Positions 38,912-49,653 of a stretch of 64,000 bases of DNA are shown in pieces; position 1 is the first letter of the stretch, and each line of letters opens with the position of its first letter. Source of the DNA: Pandoraea horticolens (GTDB taxonomy: Bacteria; Pseudomonadota; Gammaproteobacteria; Burkholderiales; Burkholderiaceae); contig NZ_CABPSM010000008.1 in NCBI RefSeq assembly GCF_902459555.1, positions 1 to 64,000 on the forward strand, read 5' to 3'. Under the pieces are notes generated by a model. That model worked only from the letters and a program-made list of their open reading frames with translations. It was not told the DNA's origin and made no database searches. The position numbers and the translations under genes are program-made.

Positions 38912-39812
38912 TGGGCGCCAGTGTGCCCATCGCGCCCTGCTGATAGCGCCGCGTGAGTGCGACGAGATCGCTCTCGTCTCGCGCCGCGAAGTTGCCGCGA
39001 TAGACCACGGGCTCCGCGAGCGGCTCGCCACTGGCAAGCATCAAACGGGCGCCGGCGCGTCCGGCCAGTTGCCACGCACCGGGGGGCAGCAAGATCGCTT
39101 CCGCCCCGCCACCTTCCGCACGTAAGGCGTGACCGGCAAGCGCCGCTTCGCCCTGTGCAATCAACGCCATCCAACGACGGCCATCGTAAGGAATGGTCAG
39201 CGTGCACAAATCGTCGTCGCGCCAGTCGAGCTGCAACAACGTAGTGCGCTCACCTTCCGCACGCGCCACCTGATGCTCGTTCCACTGCCCGCAGACCAAT
39301 GTCAGATCGACAGCCCCTTCGCGCCAACGCGGCATGGCGTCGGCGCGGACTACCGTTTGCGCGGGCGCCCCATGGGCGTGACGGCCTGCACGGTTGACGA
39401 TCATCCGCACGCCGCGCGCCGTAGCACGTGCGTGATCGGGACGCTCCTCGTGCACCGTGCCGCAGTTCGCCTCCAGCCAGAGCAGATCGCCCGGACGCAA
39501 AATGTCGTCGCCACCATGGGCATGACGGCAACGCAACGAGGTCGTCGATTCGGGGAACAGATAGGTCGCCACCACGCATCCCGCATGGGGGTGCGGTGGT
39601 ATGCACGCGCCGTGACGGCGAAAGATATCGACCGACAGAAACGGGTCCGTCTCGTCGACCCGATCGAAAACGCCTGCCCCCACGGCCGCGGCACAACGGC
39701 CGGGCCGGGAAACAGGAAGCACGTGAGGAAGCACGCGCGGCATGGGGCTCGCGTCGGCATGAGCTGCCGAACGCTTCGTCTGACGCGGATGCAAGGGCGT
39801 CGGATTGACCAT
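38901..39812 (-). CDS. Pirin-family protein
   Basis: This 303-residue bicupin has the N-terminal pirin segments FDRVDETDPFLSVDIF and IPPHPHAGCVVATYLF with metal-binding histidines, and GDLLWLEANCGTVHEE. The C-terminal cupin follows. Some pirins are quercetin dioxygenases, others redox-sensing partners; substrate and partner here are unknown. The ATG at 39812 lacks a strong ribosome site and Met24 (39743) is an alternative. Its 3' end overlaps the protease gene tail to tail. azoR is upstream on the same strand. Confidence 0.82.
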   Translation of the reverse strand: MVNPTPLHPRQTKRSAAHADASPMPRVLPHVLPVSRPGRCAAAVGAGVFDRVDETDPFLSVDIFRRHGACIPPHPHAGCVVATYLFPESTTSLRCRHAHGGDDILRPGDLLWLEANCGTVHEERPDHARATARGVRMIVNRAGRHAHGAPAQTVVRADAMPRWREGAVDLTLVCGQWNEHQVARAEGERTTLLQLDWRDDDLCTLTIPYDGRRWMALIAQGEAALAGHALRAEGGGAEAILLPPGAWQLAGRAGARLMLASGEPLAEPVVYRGNFAARDESDLVALTRRYQQGAMGTLAPITE

Positions 39813-39853
39813 GGAGAGCCTGCGCGTGCGGGGGAACAGCGTTACCCGAGAGC

Positions 39854-40453
39854 TTACAGCGCAGCGATGGCTTCGCGAGCATTCGCGAAGGCGGTTGCTG
39901 CCGATTCCGGACCGCGTGCCAGACCTTCGGCGTAGATGAACGTCACGTCCGTCATGCCCAGGAAGCCGAGAATCGTCTTGATGTACGGGGTCTGGCTGTC
40001 AGCCGGGGTGTCCTTGTAGTTGCCGCCGCGTGCAAACGCCACGATCACCTTCTTGCCCTGAATCAGGCCTTCCACGCTGCCGTCTTCGCGGTAACGGAAG
40101 GTCACGCGGGCACGGGCGATCCAGTCGAAGTACGCCTTGAGTTGCGTCGGCACCTGGAAGTTGTACAGCGGCACACCGAACACGACATAGTCGGCAGCCT
40201 GAATTTCGGCGATCAGTTCGTCGCTGCGCGCGATGATGGCCTTTTGTTCGGCCGAGCGCTGCTCTTCCGGCGTAAAGAACGCGCCGATCACGGCTTCGTC
40301 CAGATGCGGCACGCCATCGGTCAGCAGGTCACGCACGACAACCTGGGCGCCGGGGTTCTTCGAGACGAGTTGTGCCACCGTTTCGTTGGCGAGCGTGGTC
40401 GAGTTGGCGCCTTGCGAGCGGGCGGCGGAATTGATTTGCAGAATCGTGGTCAT
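39854..40453 (-). CDS. azoR: FMN-dependent NADH-azoreductase
   Basis: This 199-residue flavodoxin-fold quinone/azo reductase has [17 protein letters not shown] for FMN phosphate binding, the FMN-ring motif [27 protein letters not shown] (core PLYNFQVP) and VAFARGG. It reduces quinones and azo dyes in two two-electron steps, probably as thiol/quinone-stress protection. AGGAGC precedes the ATG. It is divergent from a LysR gene with an inverted repeat between them, a usual regulator-target pair. Confidence 0.92.
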   Translation of the reverse strand: MTTILQINSAARSQGANSTTLANETVAQLVSKNPGAQVVVRDLLTDGVPHLDEAVIGAFFTPEEQRSAEQKAIIARSDELIAEIQAADYVVFGVPLYNFQVPTQLKAYFDWIARARVTFRYREDGSVEGLIQGKKVIVAFARGGNYKDTPADSQTPYIKTILGFLGMTDVTFIYAEGLARGPESAATAFANAREAIAAL

Positions 40454-40591
40454 TTCAGTGGCTCCTGAGCCTGGGGGTTCGATATTCCGTGCGCACCGGC
40501 CCCCATCTCAGGAGTGCCGTGAATTGTGCGTCGGCTTGGGATGAATTCTAGTTACCCACAAAAATGAAACAAGCCGGTAAAATCGAATTGT

Positions 40592-40611
40592 TTGTTCCTA
40601 TTTTGGAACAA
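40592..40611. promoter_or_regulatory. LysR-type inverted repeat between azoR and its regulator
   Basis: TTGTTCC-TATTTT-GGAACAA is a perfect 7-bp inverted repeat around 6 bases, containing a T-N11-A-like core. It lies 57 bp before the LysR start and 139 bp before azoR. It is the best candidate for the regulator's recognition site. Confidence 0.6.
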
Positions 40612-40667
40612 TGCCTGCCGGCCCGTGGTTCTTGCCGGACGACCCGCGTCACCGAGGAGCGCACGCG

Positions 40668-41606
40668 ATGATTGACGATCTGAATGACATGCTGATCTTC
40701 GCGGAAGTGGTGCGCACAGGCAGTATCACGCGTGCCGGCGAGCGGCTCGATCTGCCCAAGGCAACGGTGAGCCGGCGACTGTCGCGGCTGGAGATGCGTC
40801 TCGGCACGAAGCTGCTGCACAAGACAACGCGCCGCCTCGATCTGACCGAGGTGGGCGAGGCGTACTACGAGCGTTGCCTGCCGATTCTCGAAGAGGTGGA
40901 AGAGACGCGGGACTTCGCCTCGCAATTGTCGAACAAGCCGCGCGGACGTCTGCGAATCACCGCGCCCGCCGACTTCGCGGCACAGTGGCTGGCCGTCCCG
41001 CTCGCCACCTTCTGCGCCGCCTATCCCGAGATCACGGTGGACGTCGATCTGAGTTCACGGCATGTCGATCTGATTGCCGAGCGCGTCGATGTCGCCATCC
41101 GTGCCGGGCAACTCTCCGATTCCACGCTCGTCGCGCGGCCGCTGCTCAAGCTCACTCGAAGCCTGTACGCGAGCCCGTTGTACCTGAGCGCGACGGGCTT
41201 GCCTGCCTCGCCCGACGAACTGGCGGGGCATCGTTTCGTGATCCTCCAGGGCGCGCGCCGGCTGTTCAACTCGGACACCCTGCACAAGGGCCGCCAGCGC
41301 GTGGACATCACCATGCACGGGGCGATTCAGGTCAACAGCATGGGGATGGTCAAGGAGATGGCGCTGGCGGGCAGCGGCGTCGCCGCGCTCACGGACATTT
41401 TGGCCGAAGACGCCCTGCGAACGGGCCGTCTCGTGAAGGTGCTGCCGGAGTGGTCGTTGCCGGAAAGTCCGGTGCATCTGGTTACGCCGTCGCGACGCTT
41501 CCTCCCTCGCAAAACGCAGGCGTTCATCGAGCATATGCTCACGGTCGCGAGGGCATGTCCTGAAGAGAACCGGGACCCATCGGTGCCGGGGCCGGCAGCC
41601 GACTAA
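40668..41606 (+). CDS. LysR-family transcriptional regulator
   Basis: This 312-residue LysR protein has the N-terminal winged helix LIFAEVVRTGSITRAGERLDLPKATVSRRLSRLE (core SITRAGERL and TVSRRLSRLE) and a periplasmic-binding-like effector domain. The start MIDDLNDM at 40668 has GAGGAG upstream. It resembles regulators of quinone or aromatic stress genes found next to azoR. Regulation of azoR through the shared 214-bp gap is inferred. Confidence 0.88.
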   Translation: MIDDLNDMLIFAEVVRTGSITRAGERLDLPKATVSRRLSRLEMRLGTKLLHKTTRRLDLTEVGEAYYERCLPILEEVEETRDFASQLSNKPRGRLRITAPADFAAQWLAVPLATFCAAYPEITVDVDLSSRHVDLIAERVDVAIRAGQLSDSTLVARPLLKLTRSLYASPLYLSATGLPASPDELAGHRFVILQGARRLFNSDTLHKGRQRVDITMHGAIQVNSMGMVKEMALAGSGVAALTDILAEDALRTGRLVKVLPEWSLPESPVHLVTPSRRFLPRKTQAFIEHMLTVARACPEENRDPSVPGPAAD

Positions 41607-41646
41607 GCCTCGCGCACACAGACCGCGCGCGAGGCAGTACGACGCG

Positions 41647-43461
41647 TCAGGCCGACAGCCACTTCTCGCGGCGCTGTGCGGCGGCGCGATCGCGCGTCTC
41701 GGCGATGCGGTATTGCGAGATCTCCGGCGTGTCGAGCGTGAGGGTGGCCTCGCGCAGTTCGTCACGGCGAAAAGCGTGAACCGTCACCCGGTCGCCCGGA
41801 CGATAACGTTCGAGCAGCTTGTCGATGTTGCCCGACGTCACGCGCAGACCGTCGATGGCGACGAGTGCATCGCCCGCCGACAGGCCCGCGGCTTGTGCGG
41901 CGCCACCGTCGAGCACCTGGGCGAGCGTGAGATCGTCACCGCGCTTGGCCGTCTTCGCGCCAAGCGCCGGACGGCCATTCTCCGGCGTCACCGGTGCCAG
42001 CGTGAGGCCAACACGTTCGAGCAGCGCCGCGAGCGGCAGATCGCGCGTGCCGTTGATCGCCGTGGCGAAAAATTCCGACAGATCGAGCCCCGAGACCTCC
42101 TCGAAGAACGGCTGTACGGCGTCTTCATCGATGCCCACGGGCGAACCGCGATAGAAGTCCCGGCCATAGCCTTGCCACAGGGCACGCATGATGTCGTCGA
42201 GCGACTTCTGGCCGCGTGTGCGCGACCGGATCGTCAGATCGAGCGCCAGCGCGACCAGCGAGCCCTTCGTGTAATAGCTGACGAGCGCATTCGGCGCGTT
42301 TTCGTCCTGACGGTAGTACTTCGTCCACGCATCGAACGAACTCTCGGCCACGGTTTGCTTGAGACGGCCGCTGCCGCGCAGCACGCTCGCCACCGTCTTC
42401 GCAACGAGTTCGTAATACGCCGCCGGATCGATCACGCCACTGCGCACGAGCATCAAATCGTCGTAATACGACGTGAAGCCTTCGAACAACCACAACAGCC
42501 GCGTGTAACTCTCCTGATCGAGCGTGTACGGCGCGAACACCGCCGGCTTGATGCGCTTGACGTTCCACGTATGGAAGTACTCGTGGCTCACCAGGCCGAG
42601 AAAGCCGCGATAGGCGTCGCTCATGCGTGCCTGCCCCTGCACCGGCAGATCGTTGCGGCTGGCGAGCAAGGCCGTGGAAGCCCGGTGCTCCAGACCACCG
42701 TAGCCGTCGCCCACCGTCATCAGCAGGAAGACGTAGCGCGACATCGGCACGCGCGAACGCGAACTGGCACCCGGTTCGAACAACCGGATCTGCGCTTCGC
42801 AGATCTTCTTCATGTCGCGCAACAGACGGTCCAGATCGAGATTCGGCACCGGTCCGGTGATCGCGACTTCGTGCGTCACGCCACAGGCCTTGAATGTGCC
42901 GTGCACAAATGTACCCATCTCGACCGGCGAGTCGATCAGTTCGTCGTAATCGACGGCCAGATAGCGGCCGAAGTCGAGCACGGCCGTTCCCTGCGCCGGT
43001 TCGAGCGCGGTGGCGACGCGCCACGCCTTGTGCGCCGCGCCGCGCGGACGCAGCACGTCGACCTCGCACGGCGCCTGTGCCTGGCCTTCCACGCGCAGGA
43101 ACACACTCGTGCCGTTGAAGAAGCCGTGCGTGTCGTCGAGATGCGCGGCACGCACCGACAGATCCCATGCGTACACCTCATAGGTCACGATCAGCGTGCC
43201 CTTGCAGGGCGCGGCCTGCCACGTGTGTTTGTCGAGTTTGTCGAGCGCCACCTTGCGGCCACGGCACGTCGCGCCGATCGTCACGATATTGCGGGCGAAC
43301 TCGCGCACCATGTAGCTGCCCGGAATCCATGCGGGCAAGGTGAATCGCTGCCCTTCGGGCGCAGGATTCGAGACTGTGACGGTGACTTCGAACAGGTGGG
43401 CGGCGGGCGATTTCGGAACGATCGCGTACCGGATGGCAGGCAAGGCAGACGTGGCTTTCAT
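41647..43461 (-). CDS. M61-family peptidase with PDZ domain
   Basis: This 604-residue M61 (glycyl aminopeptidase-like) peptidase has an N-terminal beta domain, a thermolysin-like catalytic domain with the zinc motif in LVSHEYFHTWNVKRIKP (HEYFH near residue 292) and GFTSYYDDLMLVR, and a C-terminal PDZ domain with GGAAQAAGLSAGDALVAIDG. No clear signal peptide is seen, so it is probably cytoplasmic. The start MKATSALP at 43461 was chosen by AAGAAG upstream. dsbC lies upstream on the same strand. Confidence 0.9.
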   Translation of the reverse strand: MKATSALPAIRYAIVPKSPAAHLFEVTVTVSNPAPEGQRFTLPAWIPGSYMVREFARNIVTIGATCRGRKVALDKLDKHTWQAAPCKGTLIVTYEVYAWDLSVRAAHLDDTHGFFNGTSVFLRVEGQAQAPCEVDVLRPRGAAHKAWRVATALEPAQGTAVLDFGRYLAVDYDELIDSPVEMGTFVHGTFKACGVTHEVAITGPVPNLDLDRLLRDMKKICEAQIRLFEPGASSRSRVPMSRYVFLLMTVGDGYGGLEHRASTALLASRNDLPVQGQARMSDAYRGFLGLVSHEYFHTWNVKRIKPAVFAPYTLDQESYTRLLWLFEGFTSYYDDLMLVRSGVIDPAAYYELVAKTVASVLRGSGRLKQTVAESSFDAWTKYYRQDENAPNALVSYYTKGSLVALALDLTIRSRTRGQKSLDDIMRALWQGYGRDFYRGSPVGIDEDAVQPFFEEVSGLDLSEFFATAINGTRDLPLAALLERVGLTLAPVTPENGRPALGAKTAKRGDDLTLAQVLDGGAAQAAGLSAGDALVAIDGLRVTSGNIDKLLERYRPGDRVTVHAFRRDELREATLTLDTPEISQYRIAETRDRAAAQRREKWLSA

Positions 43462-43509
43462 GACGTGGCGACTTCTTGTTATCGGGAGCATCCGGCATTG
43501 ACCGGACGG

Positions 43510-44274
43510 TTACTTGAGCGTGGTGAGTTCCTTCTCCAGTTGCTCGGCAGGAACGGCGCCCGGCAGGCGGCGGCCGTCCGACAGAATGATGGTCGGCGTG
43601 CCCGTCACGTTGTATTCATGACCGAGCGCCACGTTCTGCTTGACCGCGTTGTCGTCGCACTTGGCCGAAGAGGTCGGCGGCGCCTTCTTGTCGAGCATCC
43701 AGTCATGCCACGCCTTGAGCGGGTCGGAGGCACACCAGATCGCCTTCGACTTGGCGTCCGAGTCCGGGCCGAGTACCGGGTACAAGAAGGTGTAGACGGT
43801 GATGTTGTCGAGCTTCGAGTTCTTGAGCGAGTCTTCGAAGCGTTTGCAGTACGGGCAGTTCGGGTCGGAGAAGACAGCGATCTTGCGGCTGCCGTTGCCC
43901 TTCACGTACTTGATGGCGCGATCCAGCGGCAGCTTGGCGAAGTCGACCTTGTTCAGCACCGACTGGCGCGCTTCGGTCAGGTTCTGACGCGTCTTCGTAT
44001 CGATGATGTTGCCGCCGAGAATCACGTATTGCCCCTTCTCGTCGGTATACATGATCTCGCCTCCGATAGACACTTCATAGAGCCCCGGAATCGGCGTGCG
44101 CGCCACCGACTTGATCGGGGCATCTGCGCCGAGCGTTTTCTGCACGGCAGCCTTCACGCGGTCGAGCGACGCATCGGGCTTGTTTTGCGCGGCAGCGGAT
44201 GTCGTGAAAATGGCGGCGCAGACGGCTGCCGAACCTAGCGCTGCGAGCGCCGTGGCGCGATAACGTTGCAACAT
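43510..44274 (-). CDS. dsbC: Thiol:disulfide interchange protein DsbC
   Basis: This 254-residue protein has a signal peptide ending SAAAQ, a DsbC dimerisation domain (GADAPIKSVARTPIPGLYEV) and a thioredoxin domain with FSDPNCPYCKRFE. The CPYC centre isomerises wrong disulfides; DsbD keeps it reduced. The window thus holds DsbC, DsbG, a TlpA-type protein and DsbD. GGAG precedes the start. It lies between the M61 peptidase and a UbiH-like gene, all on the minus strand. Confidence 0.92.
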   Translation of the reverse strand: MLQRYRATALAALGSAAVCAAIFTTSAAAQNKPDASLDRVKAAVQKTLGADAPIKSVARTPIPGLYEVSIGGEIMYTDEKGQYVILGGNIIDTKTRQNLTEARQSVLNKVDFAKLPLDRAIKYVKGNGSRKIAVFSDPNCPYCKRFEDSLKNSKLDNITVYTFLYPVLGPDSDAKSKAIWCASDPLKAWHDWMLDKKAPPTSSAKCDDNAVKQNVALGHEYNVTGTPTIILSDGRRLPGAVPAEQLEKELTTLK

Positions 44275-44332
44275 CGAATTTCTCCAGAGTGTATCGAGCG
44301 AGAGGCGCGGCCGGCGCACACGCGCAATGGGG

Positions 44333-45532
44333 TCAGCCCAGGGCACGGCCGATCAGGAATTTCTTCACGAAGGGCAGCATGTTCACGCTGTCGAGCCCCG
44401 CATTGCGGACGAACTTCGCGAGCGGGCTGCTCGTCGAGAATAGCTTGTGCAGACCGTCCGTCGTCAGCGCCATGCTGCCGATATCTTCCTTGCGGGCCCG
44501 CTCGTAGCGACGCAATACCGCCGCATCGCCACAGTCGCGGAACGACTCGCGTGCAGCGAGCGCATCGCCGAGCGCTGCCACGTCGCGCAGACCGAGGTTC
44601 ATGCCTTGACCGGCAAGCGGATGCACCACGTGCGCCGCATCGCCGACCAGCGCCACGCGCGGCGCGATCAGGCGCTTGGCCTGCGCCAGCACGAGCGGGA
44701 AGCCCTGAGCCCGCGCTGAGACCGGCGTGAGACGGCCAAGTTCACCGCACGAGAACGTGCCGACGCGACCGGCCAGCGCTTGAGGGTCGAGCGCGAGCAG
44801 ATGTCTGGCGTGATCCTCTGCGGCCGACCAGACCAGCGAAACATGCTGATCGGGCAGCGGCAGCAGGGCGATGATCTCGCCGTCGTGAAACCACTGGAAA
44901 GCGGTATCGCGGTGCGCGCGCTCGGCCCGGAAGTTGCACACTACACCGAGTTGTTGGTAGGGACGTACGGTGCCGTCGAGGCCGGCGGTACTGCGCACCC
45001 ACGAGTGCGCACCGTCGGCACCGACCACAAGCGAGGCGCGTAGGGTCTTGCCGTCCGACAGACGCACCGACGCGGCGGCGGCGTCGACTTCGAGCGCATC
45101 GGCGCGGGCGTCGAGCCATTGCACTTGCGGAGAGAACCGAAGCGCCGCGTCGAGCGCACGTTCGAGATTCGACGATTCGGCGATCCAGGCGAGTTGCGGC
45201 ACGGCGGCCTGATATGCGGAGAAGTGGAGACTGCCGCGATCGTCGCCGAAGACTTCCATGTCGTAGACAGGATTCACGCGCGCGGGGTCGACTGCCTGCC
45301 ATACGCGCATACGCTCGAAGAGCGCCTGCGAGCTGGCGCAGAGCGAGTAGATGCGGGCGTCCCATCGATCGCTGTCGGTACCGCCCGTGCCGGATGCGGC
45401 GGCGGCCGGCTGGGCGAGCAGTGCGACGGACAGGCGAGCCTGCGAGAGCAGCAGGGCGGCAGCCTTGCCGACCAGACCGCCACCGACGACAACGACATCG
45501 TGCGTTTGGCTGGAGGTTTGCGTTTGAGACAT
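44333..45532 (-). CDS. UbiH/UbiF-family FAD-dependent hydroxylase
   Basis: This 399-residue aromatic-ring hydroxylase of the ubiquinone family has the dinucleotide motif VVVVGGGLVGKAAALLL, the DG motif VVGADGAHSWVRS and the second FAD motif VALVGDAAHVVHPLAGQGMNLGLRD (core GDAAHVVHPLAGQG). It probably hydroxylates the benzoquinone ring during ubiquinone synthesis; which position cannot be told from sequence. It is normal in length. It lies upstream of dsbC on the same strand and divergent from ypfJ. Confidence 0.87.
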   Translation of the reverse strand: MSQTQTSSQTHDVVVVGGGLVGKAAALLLSQARLSVALLAQPAAAASGTGGTDSDRWDARIYSLCASSQALFERMRVWQAVDPARVNPVYDMEVFGDDRGSLHFSAYQAAVPQLAWIAESSNLERALDAALRFSPQVQWLDARADALEVDAAAASVRLSDGKTLRASLVVGADGAHSWVRSTAGLDGTVRPYQQLGVVCNFRAERAHRDTAFQWFHDGEIIALLPLPDQHVSLVWSAAEDHARHLLALDPQALAGRVGTFSCGELGRLTPVSARAQGFPLVLAQAKRLIAPRVALVGDAAHVVHPLAGQGMNLGLRDVAALGDALAARESFRDCGDAAVLRRYERARKEDIGSMALTTDGLHKLFSTSSPLAKFVRNAGLDSVNMLPFVKKFLIGRALG

Positions 45533-45718
45533 GCGGCGAATGCAGCGCCAGCGCCTGAATCGCGCGAGCCGGCTGGTTCAGAAAACGAGATGGCGTATTG
45601 TCGCACGCCTGCCGTGCCTGCGACGTCCGGCCACCGGTGCGCTGCTGCGACGCAGCGTCGCGTGTCATGGCCCGGCGCTATACTTCCGCGACGATCGATT
45701 ACCGACACGGGGCCCCCT

Positions 45719-46588
45719 ATGCGTCTCGACAATGAATCCGAAAGCCAGAACGTCGAAGATCGGCGGGGCGGCGGTTTCGGTGGGCGCACCACGATTGGCA
45801 TCGGCACGATTGTGGTCGCACTGGCCGCTTCGTACTTCTTCGGGATCGACCCGCGCGTCATCATTCAGGGCTCGCAGATGATTCAGGGGCAAACGCAGTC
45901 GCAGCCCCAATCCGCCCCGAACGCCGCACCGGCCAACGATCCGAAGACGGTCTTCACCCGCAAGGTGCTGGGCAATATCGAGCGCACCTGGGAAACCGTG
46001 TTCCCGCAGCAACTGAACCGTCAGTACGTGCCGCCGAAACTGGTGCTGTTCTCGGGCGCGACGCCCACCGCCTGCGGCACCGGACAAACCGCGATGGGGC
46101 CGTTCTACTGCCCCGGCGACAGCAAGGTCTACATCGATCTGGCGTTCTACGACGAGTTGCAGCAGCGCTTCGGTGCGGGCGGCGACTTCGCACAGGCCTA
46201 TGTGATTGCGCACGAAGTGGGTCATCACATCCAGAATCTGCTGGGCATTTCCGGGAAGTTCGACGAAATTCGCCGCCGCACCAGTGAGGCGCAGGCCAAC
46301 GCGCTGTCGGTGCGTCTGGAGTTGCAGGCCGATTGCTTCGCCGGAGTCTGGGCGAACAATGCGGCAAAGGCAAATCAGCAGTTGCTGGAGCCGGGCGACA
46401 TCGAACAGGGCCTGAAGACAGCGGCGGCCATTGGCGACAACCGCTTGCAGCAGCAGTCGCAGGGCCGCGTGGCGCCCGAATCGTTCACGCACGGCACGAG
46501 TGCCCAGCGGGTGTACTGGCTGCGTCAGGGGCTGCAAAACGGCGACGTGCGCAAGTGCGACACCTTCTCGGCGAAGCAACTGAGTTGA
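45719..46588 (+). CDS. ypfJ: Neutral zinc metallopeptidase, YpfJ family
   Basis: This 289-residue protein has an Arg/Gly-rich N-terminus (NVEDRRGGGFGG), one membrane segment (TTIGIGTIVVALAASYFFG) and a zinc-metallopeptidase domain with FYCPGDSKVYIDLAFYDEL and VIAHEVGHHIQNLLGI; HEVGHH near residue 164 is the zinc site. The rest conserves LELQADCFAGVWA and MGQRVYWLRQGL-like ends. The physiological substrate is unknown. Open sequence upstream of 45719 is not part of the gene because the conserved N-terminus starts there. Confidence 0.9.
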   Translation: MRLDNESESQNVEDRRGGGFGGRTTIGIGTIVVALAASYFFGIDPRVIIQGSQMIQGQTQSQPQSAPNAAPANDPKTVFTRKVLGNIERTWETVFPQQLNRQYVPPKLVLFSGATPTACGTGQTAMGPFYCPGDSKVYIDLAFYDELQQRFGAGGDFAQAYVIAHEVGHHIQNLLGISGKFDEIRRRTSEAQANALSVRLELQADCFAGVWANNAAKANQQLLEPGDIEQGLKTAAAIGDNRLQQQSQGRVAPESFTHGTSAQRVYWLRQGLQNGDVRKCDTFSAKQLS

Positions 46589-46749
46589 GTGCGGCGCCGA
46601 GGCCGGGGCCGCGCCTAAGGCGGATGGAGTGGGGCCAAGGGCGTTGTTGGAAGCGGAACGAGTACAATAGCGCACTTTCCGCGACGCAATCACCGACGCA
46701 ACGGCCGGCGAATGCAACGGCGCATATATCGGATTAGACAGGATTTAGC

Positions 46750-47844
<1,095 letters not shown>

Positions 47845-47893
47845 GTCGAACGGATGAATTCAGGAGGCACCAGACACCTCCACAATCCCGCCG

Positions 47894-47919
47894 AAACCCG
47901 CGTCACTGCGGGTTTTTTT
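47894..47919 (+). terminator. Terminator after ychF
   Basis: AAACCCGC and GCGGGTTT form a perfect 8-bp stem around GTCACT, followed by TTTT. It ends the ychF transcript and marks the chromosome side of the element boundary. Confidence 0.9.
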
Positions 47920-47959
47920 ACGCCCATTTCCACCATACACCCCCACACCTCCCCAGAAA

Positions 47960-47982
47960 AAAGCGGGTACAAAAGCGGGTAC
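47960..47982 (+). repeat. Left attachment/integrase-arm site: tandem GCGGGTAC
   Basis: Two GCGGGTAC copies (47963-47970 and 47975-47982) repeat with a 12-bp period just upstream of the integrase gene. The same pair, as GCGGGTAT with the same 12-bp period and the same orientation, recurs at 59097-59119. Matching direct copies at both ends are expected for attL and attR or for integrase arm sites. Confidence 0.7.
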
Positions 47983-48043
47983 AATGCACCGACACCACCC
48001 GACCACACAGGCGGCATACCCGCTTTTCCCGGAAACCCGCGCC

Positions 48044-49315
48044 ATGCTTACCGATACGCAATGCCGAAATGCAAAGGCAAAAGCTAAACCGTACAAGCTG
48101 ACCGACTCCAACGGCCTTTATCTCGAAGTGAAACCCAATGGAGTTAAGGCGTGGAGATACAGGTTTCGCATGACGGCGGGAACCGAAGCACGCGAAAACC
48201 TATTCGCCATTGGTGACTACGCCCAAGCCCCAGCAGGAGAAACAGCCAATCAGGCCCATGCACGCCGCATGGGCGGGCGCTTCACGCTTGCGGAAGCCCG
48301 AGACGAACGAGCCAAGGCCCGGGCACTGGTGAAACAAGGCATCAACCCGGCACAACAGCGCAAGCTTGAGCGCATTGAGCGCGGACAGCAGCACGCCAAC
48401 ACCTTTGAGGCGGTCGCTCGCGAGTGGGTCGCAATGAAGGATTGGGAGGCGAAAACTAAGGCGCGGCGACTTGATACGCTTTCCCGCGTGGCATTCCCGA
48501 AACTCGGGGCACTCCCCATCAAGGACGTACAGCCGGCTCACATTTTGGAAGTACTGCGAGCAGCAGCCGAGAAGAACGGCCCAACCGTCGCCGCCGAGAT
48601 CCGCCGCGCAATGTCTGGCGTGTTTGAACTGGCGATAGCCACGCTACGCGCCAGCAGTGACCCAGTACATCCAGTTCGGCGAGCACTGCCGCCCAACAAG
48701 ACGCAGCACAAAGGCCCGCTCGACGCCGGAGAAATCGGCCAGCTACTGCGCGACATCGACGGCTATGAGCGGAACCACCAAACTGTGGCGGCCTTCCGCC
48801 TGATGTGGTGGACGCTGTGCAGACCGAGCGAAGCGACGGAGGCAAAGTGGGATGAGTTCGACTTGGACGCGGCGCTTTGGCACATATCGGCTGAACGCAC
48901 CAAGCAGCGCAAGGCGCATTCCGTTCCCCTGCCAACACAGGCCGTTCAAATGCTGCGAGCAATTCACGGCATCACGGGGCGGCACGCTCACGTGTTCCCA
49001 CACAGGGACAACCGCAAGAATCCCATGAGCGATGCGACGCTTCGCCAAGCGCTAAAGCAAATTGGGTGGGCAGGTCGATACAGCCCTCATGCAACACGCA
49101 CAACGGGGAGCACACGCCTTAACGAGATGGGATTCCCCGGAGATTGGATTGAACGTCAACTCGGCCACGCAGAGCCGAACGCTGTACGGCGCACATACAA
49201 CCATGCCGACCATATGGCGCAACGCACTCCCATGATGCAGCAGTGGGCCGACTATCTCGACAGCGTCAAACAAGGGAATAAGGTCGTACCAATCTTGACC
49301 TCCCGCGCTGCCTGA
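48044..49315 (+). CDS. Tyrosine-type integrase (P4 family, DUF4102 N-terminus)
   Basis: This 423-residue recombinase has the N-terminal DUF4102 arm-binding domain (LTDSNGLYLEVKPNGVKAWRYRFR, core LYLEVKPNGVKAWRYRF), a SAM-like core-binding domain and a catalytic domain. The catalytic residues are Arg in TLCRPSEATEAKWDEF, His/Arg in SPHATRTTGSTRL, His in LGHAEPNAV and Tyr in RRTYNHAD. It integrates and excises the element. The ATG at 48044 lies 61 bp after the left tandem sites, the usual closeness of int to its attachment site. Confidence 0.93.
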   Translation: MLTDTQCRNAKAKAKPYKLTDSNGLYLEVKPNGVKAWRYRFRMTAGTEARENLFAIGDYAQAPAGETANQAHARRMGGRFTLAEARDERAKARALVKQGINPAQQRKLERIERGQQHANTFEAVAREWVAMKDWEAKTKARRLDTLSRVAFPKLGALPIKDVQPAHILEVLRAAAEKNGPTVAAEIRRAMSGVFELAIATLRASSDPVHPVRRALPPNKTQHKGPLDAGEIGQLLRDIDGYERNHQTVAAFRLMWWTLCRPSEATEAKWDEFDLDAALWHISAERTKQRKAHSVPLPTQAVQMLRAIHGITGRHAHVFPHRDNRKNPMSDATLRQALKQIGWAGRYSPHATRTTGSTRLNEMGFPGDWIERQLGHAEPNAVRRTYNHADHMAQRTPMMQQWADYLDSVKQGNKVVPILTSRAA

Positions 49316-49653
49316 TAGGAATATCTTTCCAACGTCCACAGCACCGGCGAAATGCCCCAGTGCATGGCAGAGGCTCGGTAAACCACCATAGCACGCCGTG
49401 AAGGCGGCGGCGCTTCATGAGGGTCGCAATGCCCTTCGGGAGTCTTCAATCGAGGCACCACGGACTGAGAGTTTCGACCCTCCCCCCTTCCAAAATCGCT
49501 CGCCGAAAATGTCTAACTGGGCGCTCGGTCCCGGACGCGCGAACCCAAGAAATCCCCCCTCCCCCCCTCCAACCCATCAAGCCGAGCATCACTAGCCAAA
49601 CTCTCCTAACATGGATGGGGCACGGGGTATCGCAACCGAGGGGAACGCTCGAT
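49316..49653. other. Gap after integrase, no gene seen
   Basis: These 338 bases contain no convincing gene. There is a GGCGGCGGCG foldback near 49400 and C-rich tracts near 49550-49575. The last part holds the leader of the tandem-HTH gene. A promoter could not be assigned with confidence. Confidence 0.4.

Noticed and set aside
41713-44238. 841-codon plus-strand open frame opposite the M61 peptidase and dsbC
   Set aside because: Spans two genes and their gap antisense and has the biased composition of a shadow frame; both minus-strand genes carry clear catalytic motifs.
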